Of a stretch of 64,000 bases of DNA, positions 20,137 to 30,367 are shown in pieces. The position numbers and the translations under genes are program-made. Source of the stretch: Agreia sp. COWG (GTDB lineage: Bacteria > Actinomycetota > Actinomycetes > Actinomycetales > Microbacteriaceae); NCBI RefSeq assembly GCF_904528075.1, contig NZ_LR882035.1:1488001-1552000 (forward strand), given 5' to 3'. Every line of letters begins with the position of its first letter. The first letter of the stretch is position 1. The notes under the pieces were generated by a model. That model was not told where the DNA came from, did no database searches, and saw nothing but the letters and a program-made list of their open reading frames with translations.

Positions 20137-23004
20137 CTATTTCGCCCCGAGGATCTCCTTGAGGAAGAAGCCGGTGTGGCTCTTCTTCACCTTGGCCAGC
20201 TGCTCCGGCGTTCCTGTGGCGAGTACGCGGCCTCCGCCCGCACCGCCCTCGGGGCCGATGTCGATGAGCCAGTCGGCGCTCTTGATCACATCGAGGTTGT
20301 GCTCGATGACGATGACCGTGTTGCCCTTGTCGACCAGGCCGTTGAGAACCAGGAGGAGTTTGCGCACGTCTTCGAAGTGCAGACCGGTTGTCGGCTCGTC
20401 GAGCACGTAGACCGTGCGGCCGTTGGAGCGCTTCTGCAACTCGGTGGCGAGCTTCACGCGCTGAGCCTCTCCGCCCGACAACGTCGTGGCGCTCTGGCCG
20501 AGGCGCACGTAGCCCAGACCGACGTCGACGAGGGTCTTCAGGAACCGACTGATGGCACCGATGGGCTCGAAGAACTCGGCCGCCTCGGCGATCGGCATGT
20601 CGAGCACCTCGGAGATGCTCTTGCCTTTGTAGTGAACGCTCAGAGTGTCGCGGTTGTAGCGCGCTCCCCCGCAGACCTCGCACTTGACGTAGACGTCGGG
20701 AAGGAAGTTCATCTCGATCTTGATCGTGCCGTCACCGGAGCAGGCCTCGCAGCGGCCCCCCTTGACGTTGAAGCTGAATCTGCCGGCCAGGTAGCCGCGG
20801 GCCTTCGCCTCGGCGGTGTCTGCGAACAGGTTGCGAATGCGGTCGAAGACGCCGGTGTAGGTGGCGGGGTTCGATCGCGGGGTGCGGCCGATGGGGTTCT
20901 GATCGACGTGCACCACCTTGTCGAGGTTCTCGAGGCCGGTGACGCGCTTGTGCTTGCCGGGGATCTTACGCGCGCCATTGAGCTTGTTCGCGAGCACCCT
21001 GTACAGGATGTCGTTTACCAGCGATGACTTTCCGGAGCCGGAGACCCCGGTCACCGCCACGAAGGTGCCGAGGGGAAAGCTGACCGTGACCTTGCGCAGG
21101 TTGTTGGCCTCGGCATCGACCACGGTGATCTCCCGCTCGGGGTCGAGGGGCCGACGGGTCTTCGGAACCTCGATCTCTTTACGGCCCGACAGGTAGTCGC
21201 CCGTGAGTGACTCCGTGTTCGCGAGCAGCTCGGAGTACGACCCTGAGTGCACGACCTTGCCGCCATTGACGCCGGCACCCGGTCCGATGTCGACGATCCA
21301 GTCGGCCGTACGGATGGTGTCTTCGTCGTGTTCTACGACGATCAGGGTGTTGCCGAGGTCGCGCAGCTTGATGAGGGTCTCGATGAGTCGGCGGTTGTCA
21401 CGTTGGTGCAGGCCGATGGATGGCTCGTCGAGCACGTACAGCACGCCGGTGAGGCCCGAGCCGATCTGGGTGGCGAGCCGGATGCGCTGCGCCTCGCCGC
21501 CCGACAGGGATGCGGCCGCGCGCGCCAGGTTCAGGTAATTCAGTCCGACCTGGATGAGGAAGTCGAGGCGGAGTCGGATCTCGCGCAACACCTGGGCCGC
21601 GATCGCGGTCTCGCGCTCGGTGAGTACGACGTCATGCATGAACGACTGGGCGTCGGTCAGCGAGATGTCGGTGACGTCGGCGATGCTGTGACCGTTCACG
21701 GTGACGGCGAGCACCTCTGGCTTCAGTCGCTTTCCGTTGCAGACGGGGCACGGAATCTCGCGCAGGAACTCGGACCAGCGCGCCCGCTGGGTGTCGGTCT
21801 CCGCCTGCAGGAACTGGCGTTCGATGTAGGGAACAACACCCTCGAAACCAGACGAGTAACTGACCTCGCGGCCGTAGCGGTTCTTCCAGCGCACCTTCAC
21901 CTCGAAGTTGTTACCGCGCAGGACGGCTTCCTTCACCTCGTCGCTGAGCTTGCCCCAGGGCGTCTTCAGCGAGAAGTCGAGGTCGCGGCTCAGGCCGTGC
22001 AGCAGCTTCTCGTAGTAGCTGAACAGCCCCTTTCCCTGGGTGGTCCAGGGTACGATGACGCCCTCGGCGATGCTGAGGTCGGGGTCGCCGAGCAGCAGCT
22101 CTGAATCGACGGACATGCGCGTGCCGAGCCCCGAACATTCCGGGCAGGCTCCGAACGGCGCGTTGAACGAGAACGTGCGCGGCTCGATCTCGGTGAGCGC
22201 GATGGGGTGGTTGTTCGGGCACGAGAGCTTTTCGGAAAAGGTCTGCCACGCATCCGGCCCCGTCGAGTCGACGTAGTTGATCTGCGCAAGGCCGTCGGTG
22301 AGGCGCAGGGCCGTCTCGAGGGAGTCGGTGAGCCGACTGAGGATGTCGGGCCCCGCGACGAGCCGGTCGATCACGACAGAGATGTCGTGCTTGACCTGCT
22401 TTTTGAGCTTCGGCGGGTCGCTCAGTTGGATGACCTCCCCGTCGACGAGCGCGCGGGAGTATCCGCCGGCCGAGAGCTCTTTGAACAGATCGACGAACTC
22501 GCCCTTCTTCTGCGAGACGACGGGGCTGGCCACCTGGTAGCGGATACCGTCTTCGAGTTCCATGAGCTGGTCGGCGATCTGCTGCACCGTCTGAGACTTG
22601 ATCTGCTCTCCGCAGATCGGGCAGTGGGGAATGCCGATGCGAGCCCACAGTAGGCGCATGTAGTCGTAGATCTCGGTGATCGTGCCGACGGTCGACCGCG
22701 GGTTGCGGTTCGTCGACTTCTGGTCGATCGATACGGCGGGGCTCAGACCCTCGATGAAGTCGACGTCGGGGCGATCGACCTGGCCGAGGAACTGCCGGGC
22801 GTAAGCCGACAGCGACTCGACGTAGCGGCGTTGCCCCTCGGCGAAGATGGTATCGAACGCCAGTGACGACTTTCCGGAGCCGGACAGGCCGGTGAAGACG
22901 ACGAGCGAGTCACGAGGTATCTCGAGATTCACGTCTTGCAGGTTGTGGACACGGGCGCCGTGGACGCTGAGGACGTTGGAGGAATCTACCTTCGAAACTG
23001 ACAC
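20137..23004 (-). CDS. uvrA: Excinuclease ABC subunit A
   Basis: UvrA (955 aa) is the damage-recognising ABC ATPase of excision repair. Two ATPase modules each carry Walker A (GLSGSGKSS near residue 40 and GVSGSGKSS near 650) and LSGGEAQR signatures. Zinc-finger cysteine pairs are seen, including [32 protein letters not shown] and CEVCGG. Start is GTG at 23004; TAGACT ends 6 nt upstream and there is no Shine-Dalgarno, so the mRNA is probably leaderless. No LexA-type box is visible upstream. Confidence 0.98.
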   Translation of the reverse strand: MSVSKVDSSNVLSVHGARVHNLQDVNLEIPRDSLVVFTGLSGSGKSSLAFDTIFAEGQRRYVESLSAYARQFLGQVDRPDVDFIEGLSPAVSIDQKSTNRNPRSTVGTITEIYDYMRLLWARIGIPHCPICGEQIKSQTVQQIADQLMELEDGIRYQVASPVVSQKKGEFVDLFKELSAGGYSRALVDGEVIQLSDPPKLKKQVKHDISVVIDRLVAGPDILSRLTDSLETALRLTDGLAQINYVDSTGPDAWQTFSEKLSCPNNHPIALTEIEPRTFSFNAPFGACPECSGLGTRMSVDSELLLGDPDLSIAEGVIVPWTTQGKGLFSYYEKLLHGLSRDLDFSLKTPWGKLSDEVKEAVLRGNNFEVKVRWKNRYGREVSYSSGFEGVVPYIERQFLQAETDTQRARWSEFLREIPCPVCNGKRLKPEVLAVTVNGHSIADVTDISLTDAQSFMHDVVLTERETAIAAQVLREIRLRLDFLIQVGLNYLNLARAAASLSGGEAQRIRLATQIGSGLTGVLYVLDEPSIGLHQRDNRRLIETLIKLRDLGNTLIVVEHDEDTIRTADWIVDIGPGAGVNGGKVVHSGSYSELLANTESLTGDYLSGRKEIEVPKTRRPLDPEREITVVDAEANNLRKVTVSFPLGTFVAVTGVSGSGKSSLVNDILYRVLANKLNGARKIPGKHKRVTGLENLDKVVHVDQNPIGRTPRSNPATYTGVFDRIRNLFADTAEAKARGYLAGRFSFNVKGGRCEACSGDGTIKIEMNFLPDVYVKCEVCGGARYNRDTLSVHYKGKSISEVLDMPIAEAAEFFEPIGAISRFLKTLVDVGLGYVRLGQSATTLSGGEAQRVKLATELQKRSNGRTVYVLDEPTTGLHFEDVRKLLLVLNGLVDKGNTVIVIEHNLDVIKSADWLIDIGPEGGAGGGRVLATGTPEQLAKVKKSHTGFFLKEILGAK

Positions 23005-23010
23005 CCCGAA

Positions 23011-23016
23011 AGTCTA
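23011..23016 (-). promoter_or_regulatory. -10 hexamer TAGACT of uvrA (leaderless)
   Basis: TAGACT ends exactly 6 nt before the GTG start of uvrA. No ribosome site exists between it and the start, so transcription probably begins at or next to the G of GTG. Confidence 0.65.
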
Positions 23017-23113
23017 AGTGCGACCACCGACACCGAGTCCCTGTTTTGCTCCTGGCGTGCTGGGCGCATACCAGGCCGCCGAGATGTGCTAGACGGCCCG
23101 GTGGGCGATGGCG

Positions 23114-25180
23114 CTAAGAGAGGTGCCCCGCCGCCGACATCTGACGGAGCTCTTTCTTGAGGTCGCCCAGCTCGTCGCGGAGACGGGCCGCGAGCTCGAA
23201 CTTCAGTTCGCCGGCGGCCTGGAGCATCTGCTCGTTCAGGTCGAAGATGATGGCCTCGAGCTGGTTGGCCCCCTGCGCGGCGATACCCTCGCGGCGCAGG
23301 TTGGGCGTCGGGGATTTCTTCTTGTTGTCACGCCCGGCGAGCAGCTGGGCCGTGTCTGCACCCTCACGGGCGAGAACGTCGGTGATGTCGGCGATGCGCT
23401 TGCGCAGCGGCGTGGGGTCGATGCCGTGTTCTGTGTTGTACGCGACCTGAAGTTCGCGCCGACGCGTGGTCTCGCTGATGGCGAAAGCCATGGAATCTGT
23501 CACCTTGTCGGCGTACATGATCACCTGGCCTGACACGTTACGGGCGGCGCGGCCGATGGTCTGGATGAGCGAGGTCGACGACCGCAGGAACCCCTCTTTG
23601 TCTGCGTCGAGAATGGCCACGAGTGACACTTCTGGCAGGTCGAGGCCTTCTCGCAACAGGTTGATGCCCACGAGAACGTCGTAGAGGCCGGCACGAAGCT
23701 CTGTGAGGAGCTCGACGCGACGCAGGGTGTCGACGTCGGAGTGGAGGTAACGCACCTTCACCCCGTGCTCACCGAGGAAGTCGGTGAGCTCTTCCGCCAT
23801 CTTCTTCGTGAGCGTCGTGACGAGCACACGCTCGTCTTTTGCGGCCCGGATGCGGATCTCCTCGAGAAGGTCGTCGATCTGGCCGGTGGAGGTCTTGATC
23901 ACGATCTCGGGGTCGATGAGGCCCGTCGGCCTGATGATCTGCTCGACGACTCCGTCGGCGATGCCCATCTCGTACTTGCCCGGTGTTGCGGACAGGTAGA
24001 CGGTCTGCCCCACCCGCTCCTTGAACTCCGGCCACTTGAGGGGGCGGTTGTCGAGTGCGCTGGGAAGACGGAAGCCGTGGTCGACCAGGGTGCGCTTGCG
24101 CGACGAGTCCCCCTCGTACATGGCCCCGATCTGGGGAACGGTGACGTGGGATTCGTCGATGACGACGAGGAAGTCGTCGGGGAAGTAGTCGATGAGGCAG
24201 TGCGGTGCGGCGCCTGGTGGCCGCACGTCCATGTGCCACGAATAGTTCTCGATGCCGGAACAGAAGCCGATCTGCTGCATCATCTCGAGATCGAACGTGG
24301 TGCGCATGCGTAGGCGCTGTGCCTCGAGCAGTTTGCCCTCGCGCTCGAGTTGTCCCACCCGCAGCTCGAGTTCTTGCTGAATGGTGCCGATAGCGCGCTG
24401 CATGACGTCGGTGTCGGTGACGTAGTGAGAGCCGGGGAAGACCGACACGGAGTCGAGCTTCTTGACGATGTCGCCGGTGAGCGGGTGCAGGCTGTACAGG
24501 GCCTCGATCTCATCGCCGAACATCTCGATGCGGATCGCCAGCTCTTCGTACTGCGGGATGATCTCGATCGTGTCGCCGCGCACGCGGAAGTTGCCGCGTG
24601 AGAAGTCGACATCGTTGCGGTTGTACTGCATCGAGACGAATTTGCGCACGAGCCAGTCGCGGTCGACCCGTTGGCCCACCTGCAGGGCGATCATGGCGTT
24701 CATATATTGCTCGGGCGTACCGAGACCGTAGATGCACGACACTGTGGAGACCACAATGACGTCGCGCCTCGACAGCAGGGAATTGGTGGTGGAGTGACGT
24801 AGCCGCTCGACTTCGGAGTTGATCGAGCTGTCTTTCTCGATAAAGGTGTCTGTCTGTGGCACGTAGGCCTCTGGCTGGTAGTAGTCGTAGTACGACACGA
24901 AGTACTCGACCGCATTGTTGGGCATGAGCTCGCGGAACTCGTTCGCCAGCTGTGCCGCCAGTGTCTTGTTGTGCGCAAGCACCAGAGTGGGGCGCTGCAC
25001 GGCTTCGATGAGCCACGCGGTCGTCGCCGACTTTCCGGTGCCTGTGGCACCGAGCAGCACCACATCGGTTTCCCCGGCGTTGATACGGGCCGTCAGCTCG
25101 GCGATGGCGGTGGGCTGATCTCCGCTCGGAGTGTATTCGCTGATGACTTCGAAGGGGCGAACAGAGCGGGTGGGTTCCAT
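23114..25180 (-). CDS. uvrB: Excinuclease ABC subunit B
   Basis: UvrB (688 aa) is the helicase-like damage-verifying subunit of excision repair. Walker A is GATGTGKS (44-51), the strand-separating hairpin is [12 protein letters not shown], the DEAD-like box is VVIDESH, and motif VI is QTIGRAARN. The C-terminal UVR domain that docks UvrC is present ([20 protein letters not shown]). ATG at 25180 is preceded by TAAACT at 6 nt and no ribosome site. It is divergent from pfkA and separated from uvrA by 109 nt with no gene. Confidence 0.98.
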   Translation of the reverse strand: MEPTRSVRPFEVISEYTPSGDQPTAIAELTARINAGETDVVLLGATGTGKSATTAWLIEAVQRPTLVLAHNKTLAAQLANEFRELMPNNAVEYFVSYYDYYQPEAYVPQTDTFIEKDSSINSEVERLRHSTTNSLLSRRDVIVVSTVSCIYGLGTPEQYMNAMIALQVGQRVDRDWLVRKFVSMQYNRNDVDFSRGNFRVRGDTIEIIPQYEELAIRIEMFGDEIEALYSLHPLTGDIVKKLDSVSVFPGSHYVTDTDVMQRAIGTIQQELELRVGQLEREGKLLEAQRLRMRTTFDLEMMQQIGFCSGIENYSWHMDVRPPGAAPHCLIDYFPDDFLVVIDESHVTVPQIGAMYEGDSSRKRTLVDHGFRLPSALDNRPLKWPEFKERVGQTVYLSATPGKYEMGIADGVVEQIIRPTGLIDPEIVIKTSTGQIDDLLEEIRIRAAKDERVLVTTLTKKMAEELTDFLGEHGVKVRYLHSDVDTLRRVELLTELRAGLYDVLVGINLLREGLDLPEVSLVAILDADKEGFLRSSTSLIQTIGRAARNVSGQVIMYADKVTDSMAFAISETTRRRELQVAYNTEHGIDPTPLRKRIADITDVLAREGADTAQLLAGRDNKKKSPTPNLRREGIAAQGANQLEAIIFDLNEQMLQAAGELKFELAARLRDELGDLKKELRQMSAAGHLS

Positions 25181-25186
25181 GCAATA

Positions 25187-25192
25187 AGTTTA
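25187..25192 (-). promoter_or_regulatory. -10 hexamer TAAACT of uvrB (leaderless)
   Basis: TAAACT ends 6 nt before the uvrB ATG and no Shine-Dalgarno is present. No LexA-type GAAC-N4-GTTC box is visible between uvrB and pfkA; only an isolated TCGAAC half-site occurs near the pfkA start. Confidence 0.65.
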
Positions 25193-25260
25193 GGTCGGGG
25201 CACCGACATCGGCCCCTGACTGCCCCCGCAAACGGATTTCTTTCGAACAGGAGCGACGCC

Positions 25261-26289
25261 ATGCGCATCGGTATTCTCACCTCGGGCGGCGACTGCCCCG
25301 GACTGAACGCGGTCATCCGCGGTGCGGTCCTCAAGGGAACTGAGATCAACGGCCAGGAGTTCGTGGGATTCCGCGATGGCTGGCGGGGCGTCGTGAACGG
25401 CGAGGTCCAAGATCTCACCCGCCACAACATCCGGGGCATCGCCAAGCAGGGCGGCACCATCCTTGGCACCAGTCGCACGAACCCCTTCGACGGCGAGCAC
25501 GGCGGCCCCGAGAACATCGCGGCCAACATGGAGCGCCTCGGCATCGACGCCATCATGGCGATCGGCGGCGAGGGCACCCTGGCCGCGGCAAAGAGACTGA
25601 CGGATGCCGGCCTGAAAATCGTGGGAGTGCCGAAGACGGTCGACAACGATCTCGACGCCACCGATTACACCTTCGGCTTCGACACCGCGGTGCAGATAGC
25701 GACAGACGCCATGGACAGGCTTCGCACCACCGGTGAGTCGCACAGCCGCTGCATGGTGGCCGAGGTCATGGGTCGGCACGTGGGCTGGATCGCGTTGCAC
25801 TCCGGTATGGCGGCTGGCGCGCACGCCATCCTCATTCCCGAGCAGAAGACGTCCGTCGAGCAGATGTGCGAGTGGGTGCAGAGCGCCTACGACCGTGGTC
25901 GCGCGCCGCTCGTCGTGGTGGCGGAGGGCTTCATGCCCGACAGCATGGACGACCCTCACTCCGAGCGTGGCCTGGATGCTTTCGGTCGCCCCCGGCTGGG
26001 GGGCATCGGCGAACGCATCGCCCCCCTCATCGAATCCATCACTGGCATCGAGACCCGCGCGACGACGCTCGGACACATCCAGCGCGGCGGCGTGCCGAGT
26101 GCCTACGATCGCGTGCTCGCGACGCGGCTCGGCATGGCGGCCAGCGACATCATCAACCAGGATGCCTGGGGCAAGATGGTCGCGCTCAAAGGCACCGAGA
26201 TCGTCACGGTCGACTTCGCGGACGCGCTCGGAAAGCTCAAGACCGTTCCCCAGCACCGCTACGACGAGGCGGCCCTGCTCTTCGGCTAG
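25261..26289 (+). CDS. pfkA: 6-phosphofructokinase (group III type)
   Basis: PfkA (342 aa) phosphorylates fructose-6-phosphate. The N-terminal phosphate loop is TSGGDCPGLNA, the catalytic segment is PKTVDND (124-130), and substrate blocks MGRHVGW and HIQRGG are present. Specificity positions read Gly105 (GGEGT) and Lys125 (PKTVDND): Gly at the first favours ATP, Lys at the second is the residue also found in PPi enzymes. This combination is known in Streptomyces ATP-dependent enzymes, so ATP is likely. AGGAG lies 8 nt upstream. It converges with coaE. Confidence 0.94.
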   Translation: MRIGILTSGGDCPGLNAVIRGAVLKGTEINGQEFVGFRDGWRGVVNGEVQDLTRHNIRGIAKQGGTILGTSRTNPFDGEHGGPENIAANMERLGIDAIMAIGGEGTLAAAKRLTDAGLKIVGVPKTVDNDLDATDYTFGFDTAVQIATDAMDRLRTTGESHSRCMVAEVMGRHVGWIALHSGMAAGAHAILIPEQKTSVEQMCEWVQSAYDRGRAPLVVVAEGFMPDSMDDPHSERGLDAFGRPRLGGIGERIAPLIESITGIETRATTLGHIQRGGVPSAYDRVLATRLGMAASDIINQDAWGKMVALKGTEIVTVDFADALGKLKTVPQHRYDEAALLFG

Positions 26290-26301
26290 AAGGGCACCCG
26301 C

Positions 26302-26925
26302 CTAGGAGATGCTCGCCCGGTCTCTTGCTCGCACGACGAGGTCGGCCCACAACTCGTCGACCTGCTCGATCGTGTGCTCCATCGTTCCGGCCGTGTCGAT
26401 GACGACATCGGCCACCGCGAGGCGCTCATCGTCGCTCGCCTGGGAGGCGATGCGGCGCTGCGCCTCGTCGCGCGGCATGCCGCGTGTCGACAGCAGTCGG
26501 GCGATGCGTGTCTCGATGGGGGCCTGGCAGACCACGATCAGATCGAATGCGAGCTCTCGCCGGGCTTCCACCAAAAGCGGCACGTCGTAGATGACGATGG
26601 CCGTCGGATCGTTCACTCGTGCGGTCTCGAGGAGTTCGGCTGTGCGCTGGTGCACGAGGGGGTGGACGATGGCCTCGAGCTGGCCGCGCGCATTCGGATC
26701 GCCGAAGACGATGGCACCGAGCGCAGGTCGGTCGAGCGAGCCGTCGGCTGAGAGGACGCCCTCTCCGAAGGTCTCCGACACAGCCTTCAGGCCGGGGGTT
26801 CCCGGCTCGACGACTTCGCGGGAGAGGGCATCGGCGTCGATGTGTATCGCGCCCCTCGTCACAAGCCGCGCCGCAACGGTCGATTTGCCTGAGGCGATTC
26901 CGCCGGTGAGACCCACGATGAACAT
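26302..26925 (-). CDS. coaE: Dephospho-CoA kinase
   Basis: CoaE (207 aa) performs the last step of coenzyme A synthesis, phosphorylating the ribose 3'-OH. Walker A is GLTGGIASGKST (5-16); the acceptor-site Asp is in HIDADALSREVV, and the lid block is RGMPRDEAQRRI. It is the single-domain form with no C-terminal extension. ATG at 26925 is preceded by TAGCAT at 6 nt with no ribosome site. Only 12 nt separate it from the end of pfkA. Confidence 0.96.
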   Translation of the reverse strand: MFIVGLTGGIASGKSTVAARLVTRGAIHIDADALSREVVEPGTPGLKAVSETFGEGVLSADGSLDRPALGAIVFGDPNARGQLEAIVHPLVHQRTAELLETARVNDPTAIVIYDVPLLVEARRELAFDLIVVCQAPIETRIARLLSTRGMPRDEAQRRIASQASDDERLAVADVVIDTAGTMEHTIEQVDELWADLVVRARDRASIS

Positions 26926-26931
26926 CTGACA

Positions 26932-26937
26932 ATGCTA
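26932..26937 (-). promoter_or_regulatory. -10 hexamer TAGCAT of coaE (leaderless)
   Basis: TAGCAT ends 6 nt before the coaE ATG, and no Shine-Dalgarno is present. A TTCGAG at -35 distance is a weak match. Confidence 0.55.
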
Positions 26938-26982
26938 ATCGTGCCGGCCTCTGCCTCGAACGGAATCCAGCCTTAACGCCGA

Positions 26983-27008
26983 AACGGCCGCCCCGAGGGA
27001 CGGCCGTT
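26983..27008 (-). terminator. Terminator after rpsA
   Basis: AACGGCCG pairs with CGGCCGTT around a 10-nt loop, 14 nt downstream of the rpsA stop. It is followed on the minus strand by a short TTTC run. Confidence 0.75.
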
Positions 27009-27022
27009 CCGGATGGTGCTGC

Positions 27023-28477
27023 TTAGGAGTTGCTGCTCGACAGCTTCTCGCGAAGCGCCGCGAGCGTCTCGTCGTCGGCGAGGGTGCCGGCTCCGGTCGA
27101 CTCGCTCGAGAAGGTCGATCCGGCGCTGGCGCCGGTGCCTTCTGCAACCTCGGCATTGCTGGTGGCAACCTGCTTCTTGTGGGCCTCCCAGCGGGCCTGG
27201 GCTGCAGCGTAGTCCTGCTCCCACTTCTCGCGCTGGGTCTCGAAGCCCTCGCGCCACTCGTTCGTCTCCGGGTCGAAGCCCTCGGGGAACTTGTAGTTTC
27301 CCTGGTCGTCATATTCGGTGAGCATTCCGTAGAGCGCCGGGTCGAACTCGGTGCCCTCGGGGTCGACGCCGTCGTTGGCCTGCTTGAGGCTCAGCGAGAT
27401 GCGGCGACGCTCGAGGTCGATGTCGATGACCTTGACGAAGACCTCGTCGCCGACCGACACGACCTGCTCTGCGAGCTCGACGTGCTTGCCGCTGAGCTCG
27501 GAGATGTGCACGAGACCCTCGATGCCCTCTGCAACGCGAACAAACGCGCCGAAGGGGACGAGCTTCGTGACCTTACCCGGTGCGACCTGGCCGATGGCGT
27601 GGGTGCGGGCGAAGACCTGCCACGGGTCTTCCTGCGTAGCCTTGAGGCTCAGGGAGACACGCTCGCGGTCGAGGTCGACCTCGAGGATCTCGACGGTGAC
27701 CTCCTGGCCAACCTCGACAACCTCTGACGCGTGCTCGATGTGCTTCCAGCTGAGCTCGGAGACGTGAACCAGTCCGTCGACGCCGCCCAGGTCGACGAAC
27801 GCACCGAAGTTGACGATCGACGAGACGACGCCCTTGCGGACCTGTCCCTTCTGGAGGTTGTTCAGGAACGTGGTGCGGCTCTCGGACTGCGTCTGCTCGA
27901 GCAGTGCGCGGCGCGACAGAACGACGTTGTTGCGGTTCTTGTCGAGCTCGAGGATCTTCGCCTCGATCTCCTGGCCCAGGTAGGGCGTGAGGTCGCGAAC
28001 GCGGCGCAGCTCGATGAGCGATGCCGGCAGGAAGCCTCGGAGTCCGATGTCGACGATGAGTCCACCCTTGACGACCTCGATGACGCTACCGGTGACAACA
28101 CCGTCGGCGTCCTTGATCTTCTCGACGTCTCCCCAGGCACGCTCGTACTGAGCGCGCTTCTTGGAGAGGATCAGGCGACCCTCTTTGTCTTCTTTCTGAA
28201 GAACGAGTGCCTCGACCAGGTCGCCGACCTTGACGACCTCTGTCGGGTCGACGTCGTGCTTGATGGAAAGCTCACGGGAGGGGATGACACCCTCCGTCTT
28301 GTAACCGACGTCGAGGAGGACCTCGTCGCGGTCGATCTTCACGACGGTGCCCTCGATGAGGTCTCCGTCGTTGAAGAACTTCAGCGTCTTTTCGACCGCG
28401 GCGAGAAAGTCTTCTGCCGAGCCAATGTCGTTGATGGCGACCTGCTTGGCTACTCTGTCGGTCGTTGCGATTGTCAT
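27023..28477 (-). CDS. rpsA: 30S ribosomal protein S1
   Basis: RpsA (484 aa) has four S1 RNA-binding repeats (about 35-105, 122-190, 210-280 and 295-365; for example VVSSIVNFGAFVDLGGVDGLVHVSELSW) followed by an acidic, low-complexity C-terminal tail of about 110 residues. This is the actinobacterial form with fewer repeats than the six of E. coli. The start MTIATTDRV at 28477 has GGAG 11 nt upstream; the frame continues to 28582 without homology. A promoter and a structured leader precede it. Confidence 0.96.
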   Translation of the reverse strand: MTIATTDRVAKQVAINDIGSAEDFLAAVEKTLKFFNDGDLIEGTVVKIDRDEVLLDVGYKTEGVIPSRELSIKHDVDPTEVVKVGDLVEALVLQKEDKEGRLILSKKRAQYERAWGDVEKIKDADGVVTGSVIEVVKGGLIVDIGLRGFLPASLIELRRVRDLTPYLGQEIEAKILELDKNRNNVVLSRRALLEQTQSESRTTFLNNLQKGQVRKGVVSSIVNFGAFVDLGGVDGLVHVSELSWKHIEHASEVVEVGQEVTVEILEVDLDRERVSLSLKATQEDPWQVFARTHAIGQVAPGKVTKLVPFGAFVRVAEGIEGLVHISELSGKHVELAEQVVSVGDEVFVKVIDIDLERRRISLSLKQANDGVDPEGTEFDPALYGMLTEYDDQGNYKFPEGFDPETNEWREGFETQREKWEQDYAAAQARWEAHKKQVATSNAEVAEGTGASAGSTFSSESTGAGTLADDETLAALREKLSSSNS

Positions 28478-28589
28478 ATAAGTAAATGCTCCAGGATGGA
28501 CAAATATCAGGCCGACGACAGACGAGTTCCGTGCTACGGAACAGGAGTACTCCGCCGAAGGCGAGCGGATGGGATGGCACAAAACGTGC
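28478..28589 (-). promoter_or_regulatory. Structured 5' leader of rpsA
   Basis: If transcription starts near 28589, the rpsA leader is about 110 nt. It contains two hairpins: TGGCAC-aaaac-GTGCCA at 28575-28591, at the very 5' end, and GTTCCG-tgcta-CGGAAC at 28526-28542. S1 autoregulates through its leader in E. coli, but I do not recognise a named RNA motif here. Confidence 0.4.
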
Positions 28590-28595
28590 CAAGTC

Positions 28596-28625
28596 AGTCT
28601 AGCCCCGTCAGGAGCCGTGGGGCAA
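28596..28625 (-). promoter_or_regulatory. Promoter of rpsA
   Basis: On the minus strand TTGCCC (28620-28625) and TAGACT (28596-28601) are separated by 18 nt. The promoter overlaps the 3' end of the DUF885 gene, whose stop is at 28608. Confidence 0.55.
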
Positions 28626-30320
28626 CACGCCGGCGGAGGCCTCTGCCGTCTCCTCGCTCAGCAGGAATCGCTGCAACGTGTCGAGTCCGACGCCTCCCAG
28701 ATCGAGGGCGCGGCGATGGAATTCCTTGGCGTCGTAGGCGTCGCCCTGGCGCGCGCGGAAGGCATCGCGGAGGTTCTCCCAAATGCGCTGACCCACTTTG
28801 TACGAGGGGGCCTGGCCGGGCCAGCCGAGGTAACGATTGACCTCGAAGCGCACGAATGCGTCGTTCATGTTGACGTTCTGTCTCATGAACTCGAGCGCAT
28901 ATTCCGCATCCCAGACGCCCTGGCCGTCTGGGCGCTGCTTGCCAAGGTGTACCCCGATGTCGAGGACGACGCGTGCGGCGCGCATGCGCTGGCCGTCGAG
29001 CATGCCGAGCCTGTCGGCGGGGTCGTCGAGGTAGCCGAGTTCCTGCATGAGCCGTTCCGCGTAGAGTGCCCATCCCTCGGCGTGGCCGGAGGTGCCGGCG
29101 AGCTGTCGTCTCCACGTGTTGAGCGACGCCCGGTTGTATACGGCTTGGCCGATTTGTAGATGGTGCCCAGGGACACCCTCGTGGTAGACGGTCGTCAGCT
29201 CGCGCCAGGTGTCGAAGGTGGTGACGCCGGTGGGTACAGACCACCACATGCGGCCGGGCCGGGAGAAGTCGTCGGTGGGACCCGTGTAGTAGATACCTCC
29301 CTCGTCAGTCGGCGCGATCATGCACTCGAGTGAGCGGATTTCTTTCGGGATGTCGAAATGAGTGCGGGAGAGTTCCTCGACGGCGCGATCGCTCGTCGCC
29401 TGCATCCATTCCCTCAGTTCTGCGGTGCCGTGCAGTTTGCGGTCCTCGTCGGAGTCAAGGAACGCGATTGCCTCCTGGACGGTGGCACCAGGGAGAATCT
29501 CGCGGGCAATCGCCTCCTGCTCGCTCACCATGCGGGCGAGTTCTGCGAGCCCCCACTCGTACGTCTCGTCCAAATCGATGGTGGCCCCGAGGAACTGGCG
29601 GGAGCGCAGCGCGTAGATCTCGCGCCCGACGGCGTCGACGGGGGTCGCGGCGGCCAGTAGTTCCCCCTCGAGAAAACCGGCGAACTGGGCGTAGCCCCTG
29701 CCTGCGATGGCGGCTGCATCGGCGAGGCCTGCCCTGTCGACGCCGTCGGGTGCCCCTGCGGGAAGGGAGGAGAAGAAGCCGTCGTCCGAGGAGTTCTTCT
29801 TCGCCTGCGCGAGCACCTCCACAACCTGCCGTCGGGCCGGCACGACGTGCCGGGCTATCCCCTCGCGCAGCGTCTCGACGTATCCGGCGAGGGCTTCCGG
29901 CACCGCGCGCAGCCGGGTCTCGATGATCGACCAGTCCTCGACGGTCTCCATCGGCATGAGGTCGAAAGCTTCGCGGATGTCTTGAGACGGTGACGCGATC
30001 ACGTTGAGATCACGCAGGTGCAGCAGCGCTTCGGCGCTCTCGATGCTGAGCGCGAGGGAGCTTCCGAGATCGAGCTGGGTGACCCTGTCGACATCGTCGA
30101 CGGGAACAGCGGCCGAGAGCCGATCCGCCGTATGACGCACCGCGGCGATGAAGGTGTCGTGCCCTCGCGGGGACAGGTCGCCGAACCGGGTGTTCGCTTC
30201 TGTTCGACCGATGTACGTGCCGAGCGTCGGTTCGAGCTCGACCAGAGTGTCGACCCACCCTTCTGCGATGGCATCGATCTCGGTGGGCGTGCGGACGTGG
30301 GGAGATTGTGAGCCGCTCAT
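28608..30320 (-). CDS. DUF885 family protein (putative metal-dependent hydrolase)
   Basis: A 570-aa DUF885 protein without signal peptide. The family hallmark HEGVPGHHLQ (from His380) resembles a metallopeptidase zinc site with His380, Glu381, His386 and His387, and the second hallmark EGWALYAERL follows about 35 residues later. Related proteins are thought to be metal-dependent carboxypeptidase-like enzymes; the substrate is unknown. ATG at 30320 is preceded by TAGGCT at 6 nt with no ribosome site. It lies between rpsA and a small unknown gene on the same strand. Confidence 0.88.
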   Translation of the reverse strand: MSGSQSPHVRTPTEIDAIAEGWVDTLVELEPTLGTYIGRTEANTRFGDLSPRGHDTFIAAVRHTADRLSAAVPVDDVDRVTQLDLGSSLALSIESAEALLHLRDLNVIASPSQDIREAFDLMPMETVEDWSIIETRLRAVPEALAGYVETLREGIARHVVPARRQVVEVLAQAKKNSSDDGFFSSLPAGAPDGVDRAGLADAAAIAGRGYAQFAGFLEGELLAAATPVDAVGREIYALRSRQFLGATIDLDETYEWGLAELARMVSEQEAIAREILPGATVQEAIAFLDSDEDRKLHGTAELREWMQATSDRAVEELSRTHFDIPKEIRSLECMIAPTDEGGIYYTGPTDDFSRPGRMWWSVPTGVTTFDTWRELTTVYHEGVPGHHLQIGQAVYNRASLNTWRRQLAGTSGHAEGWALYAERLMQELGYLDDPADRLGMLDGQRMRAARVVLDIGVHLGKQRPDGQGVWDAEYALEFMRQNVNMNDAFVRFEVNRYLGWPGQAPSYKVGQRIWENLRDAFRARQGDAYDAKEFHRRALDLGGVGLDTLQRFLLSEETAEASAGVLPHGS

Positions 30321-30326
30321 TCAGCA

Positions 30327-30332
30327 AGCCTA
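30327..30332 (-). promoter_or_regulatory. -10 hexamer TAGGCT of the DUF885 gene (leaderless)
   Basis: TAGGCT ends 6 nt before the ATG at 30320. No Shine-Dalgarno is present. Confidence 0.6.
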
Positions 30333-30367
30333 ACCGCGCGCGGAGTCGCGGCAGCGGGCATCCGGCT

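Noticed and set aside
25240..25260. LexA box upstream of pfkA/uvrB
   Set aside because: Only the half-site TCGAAC is present, overlapping the pfkA ribosome site; the second half is missing.
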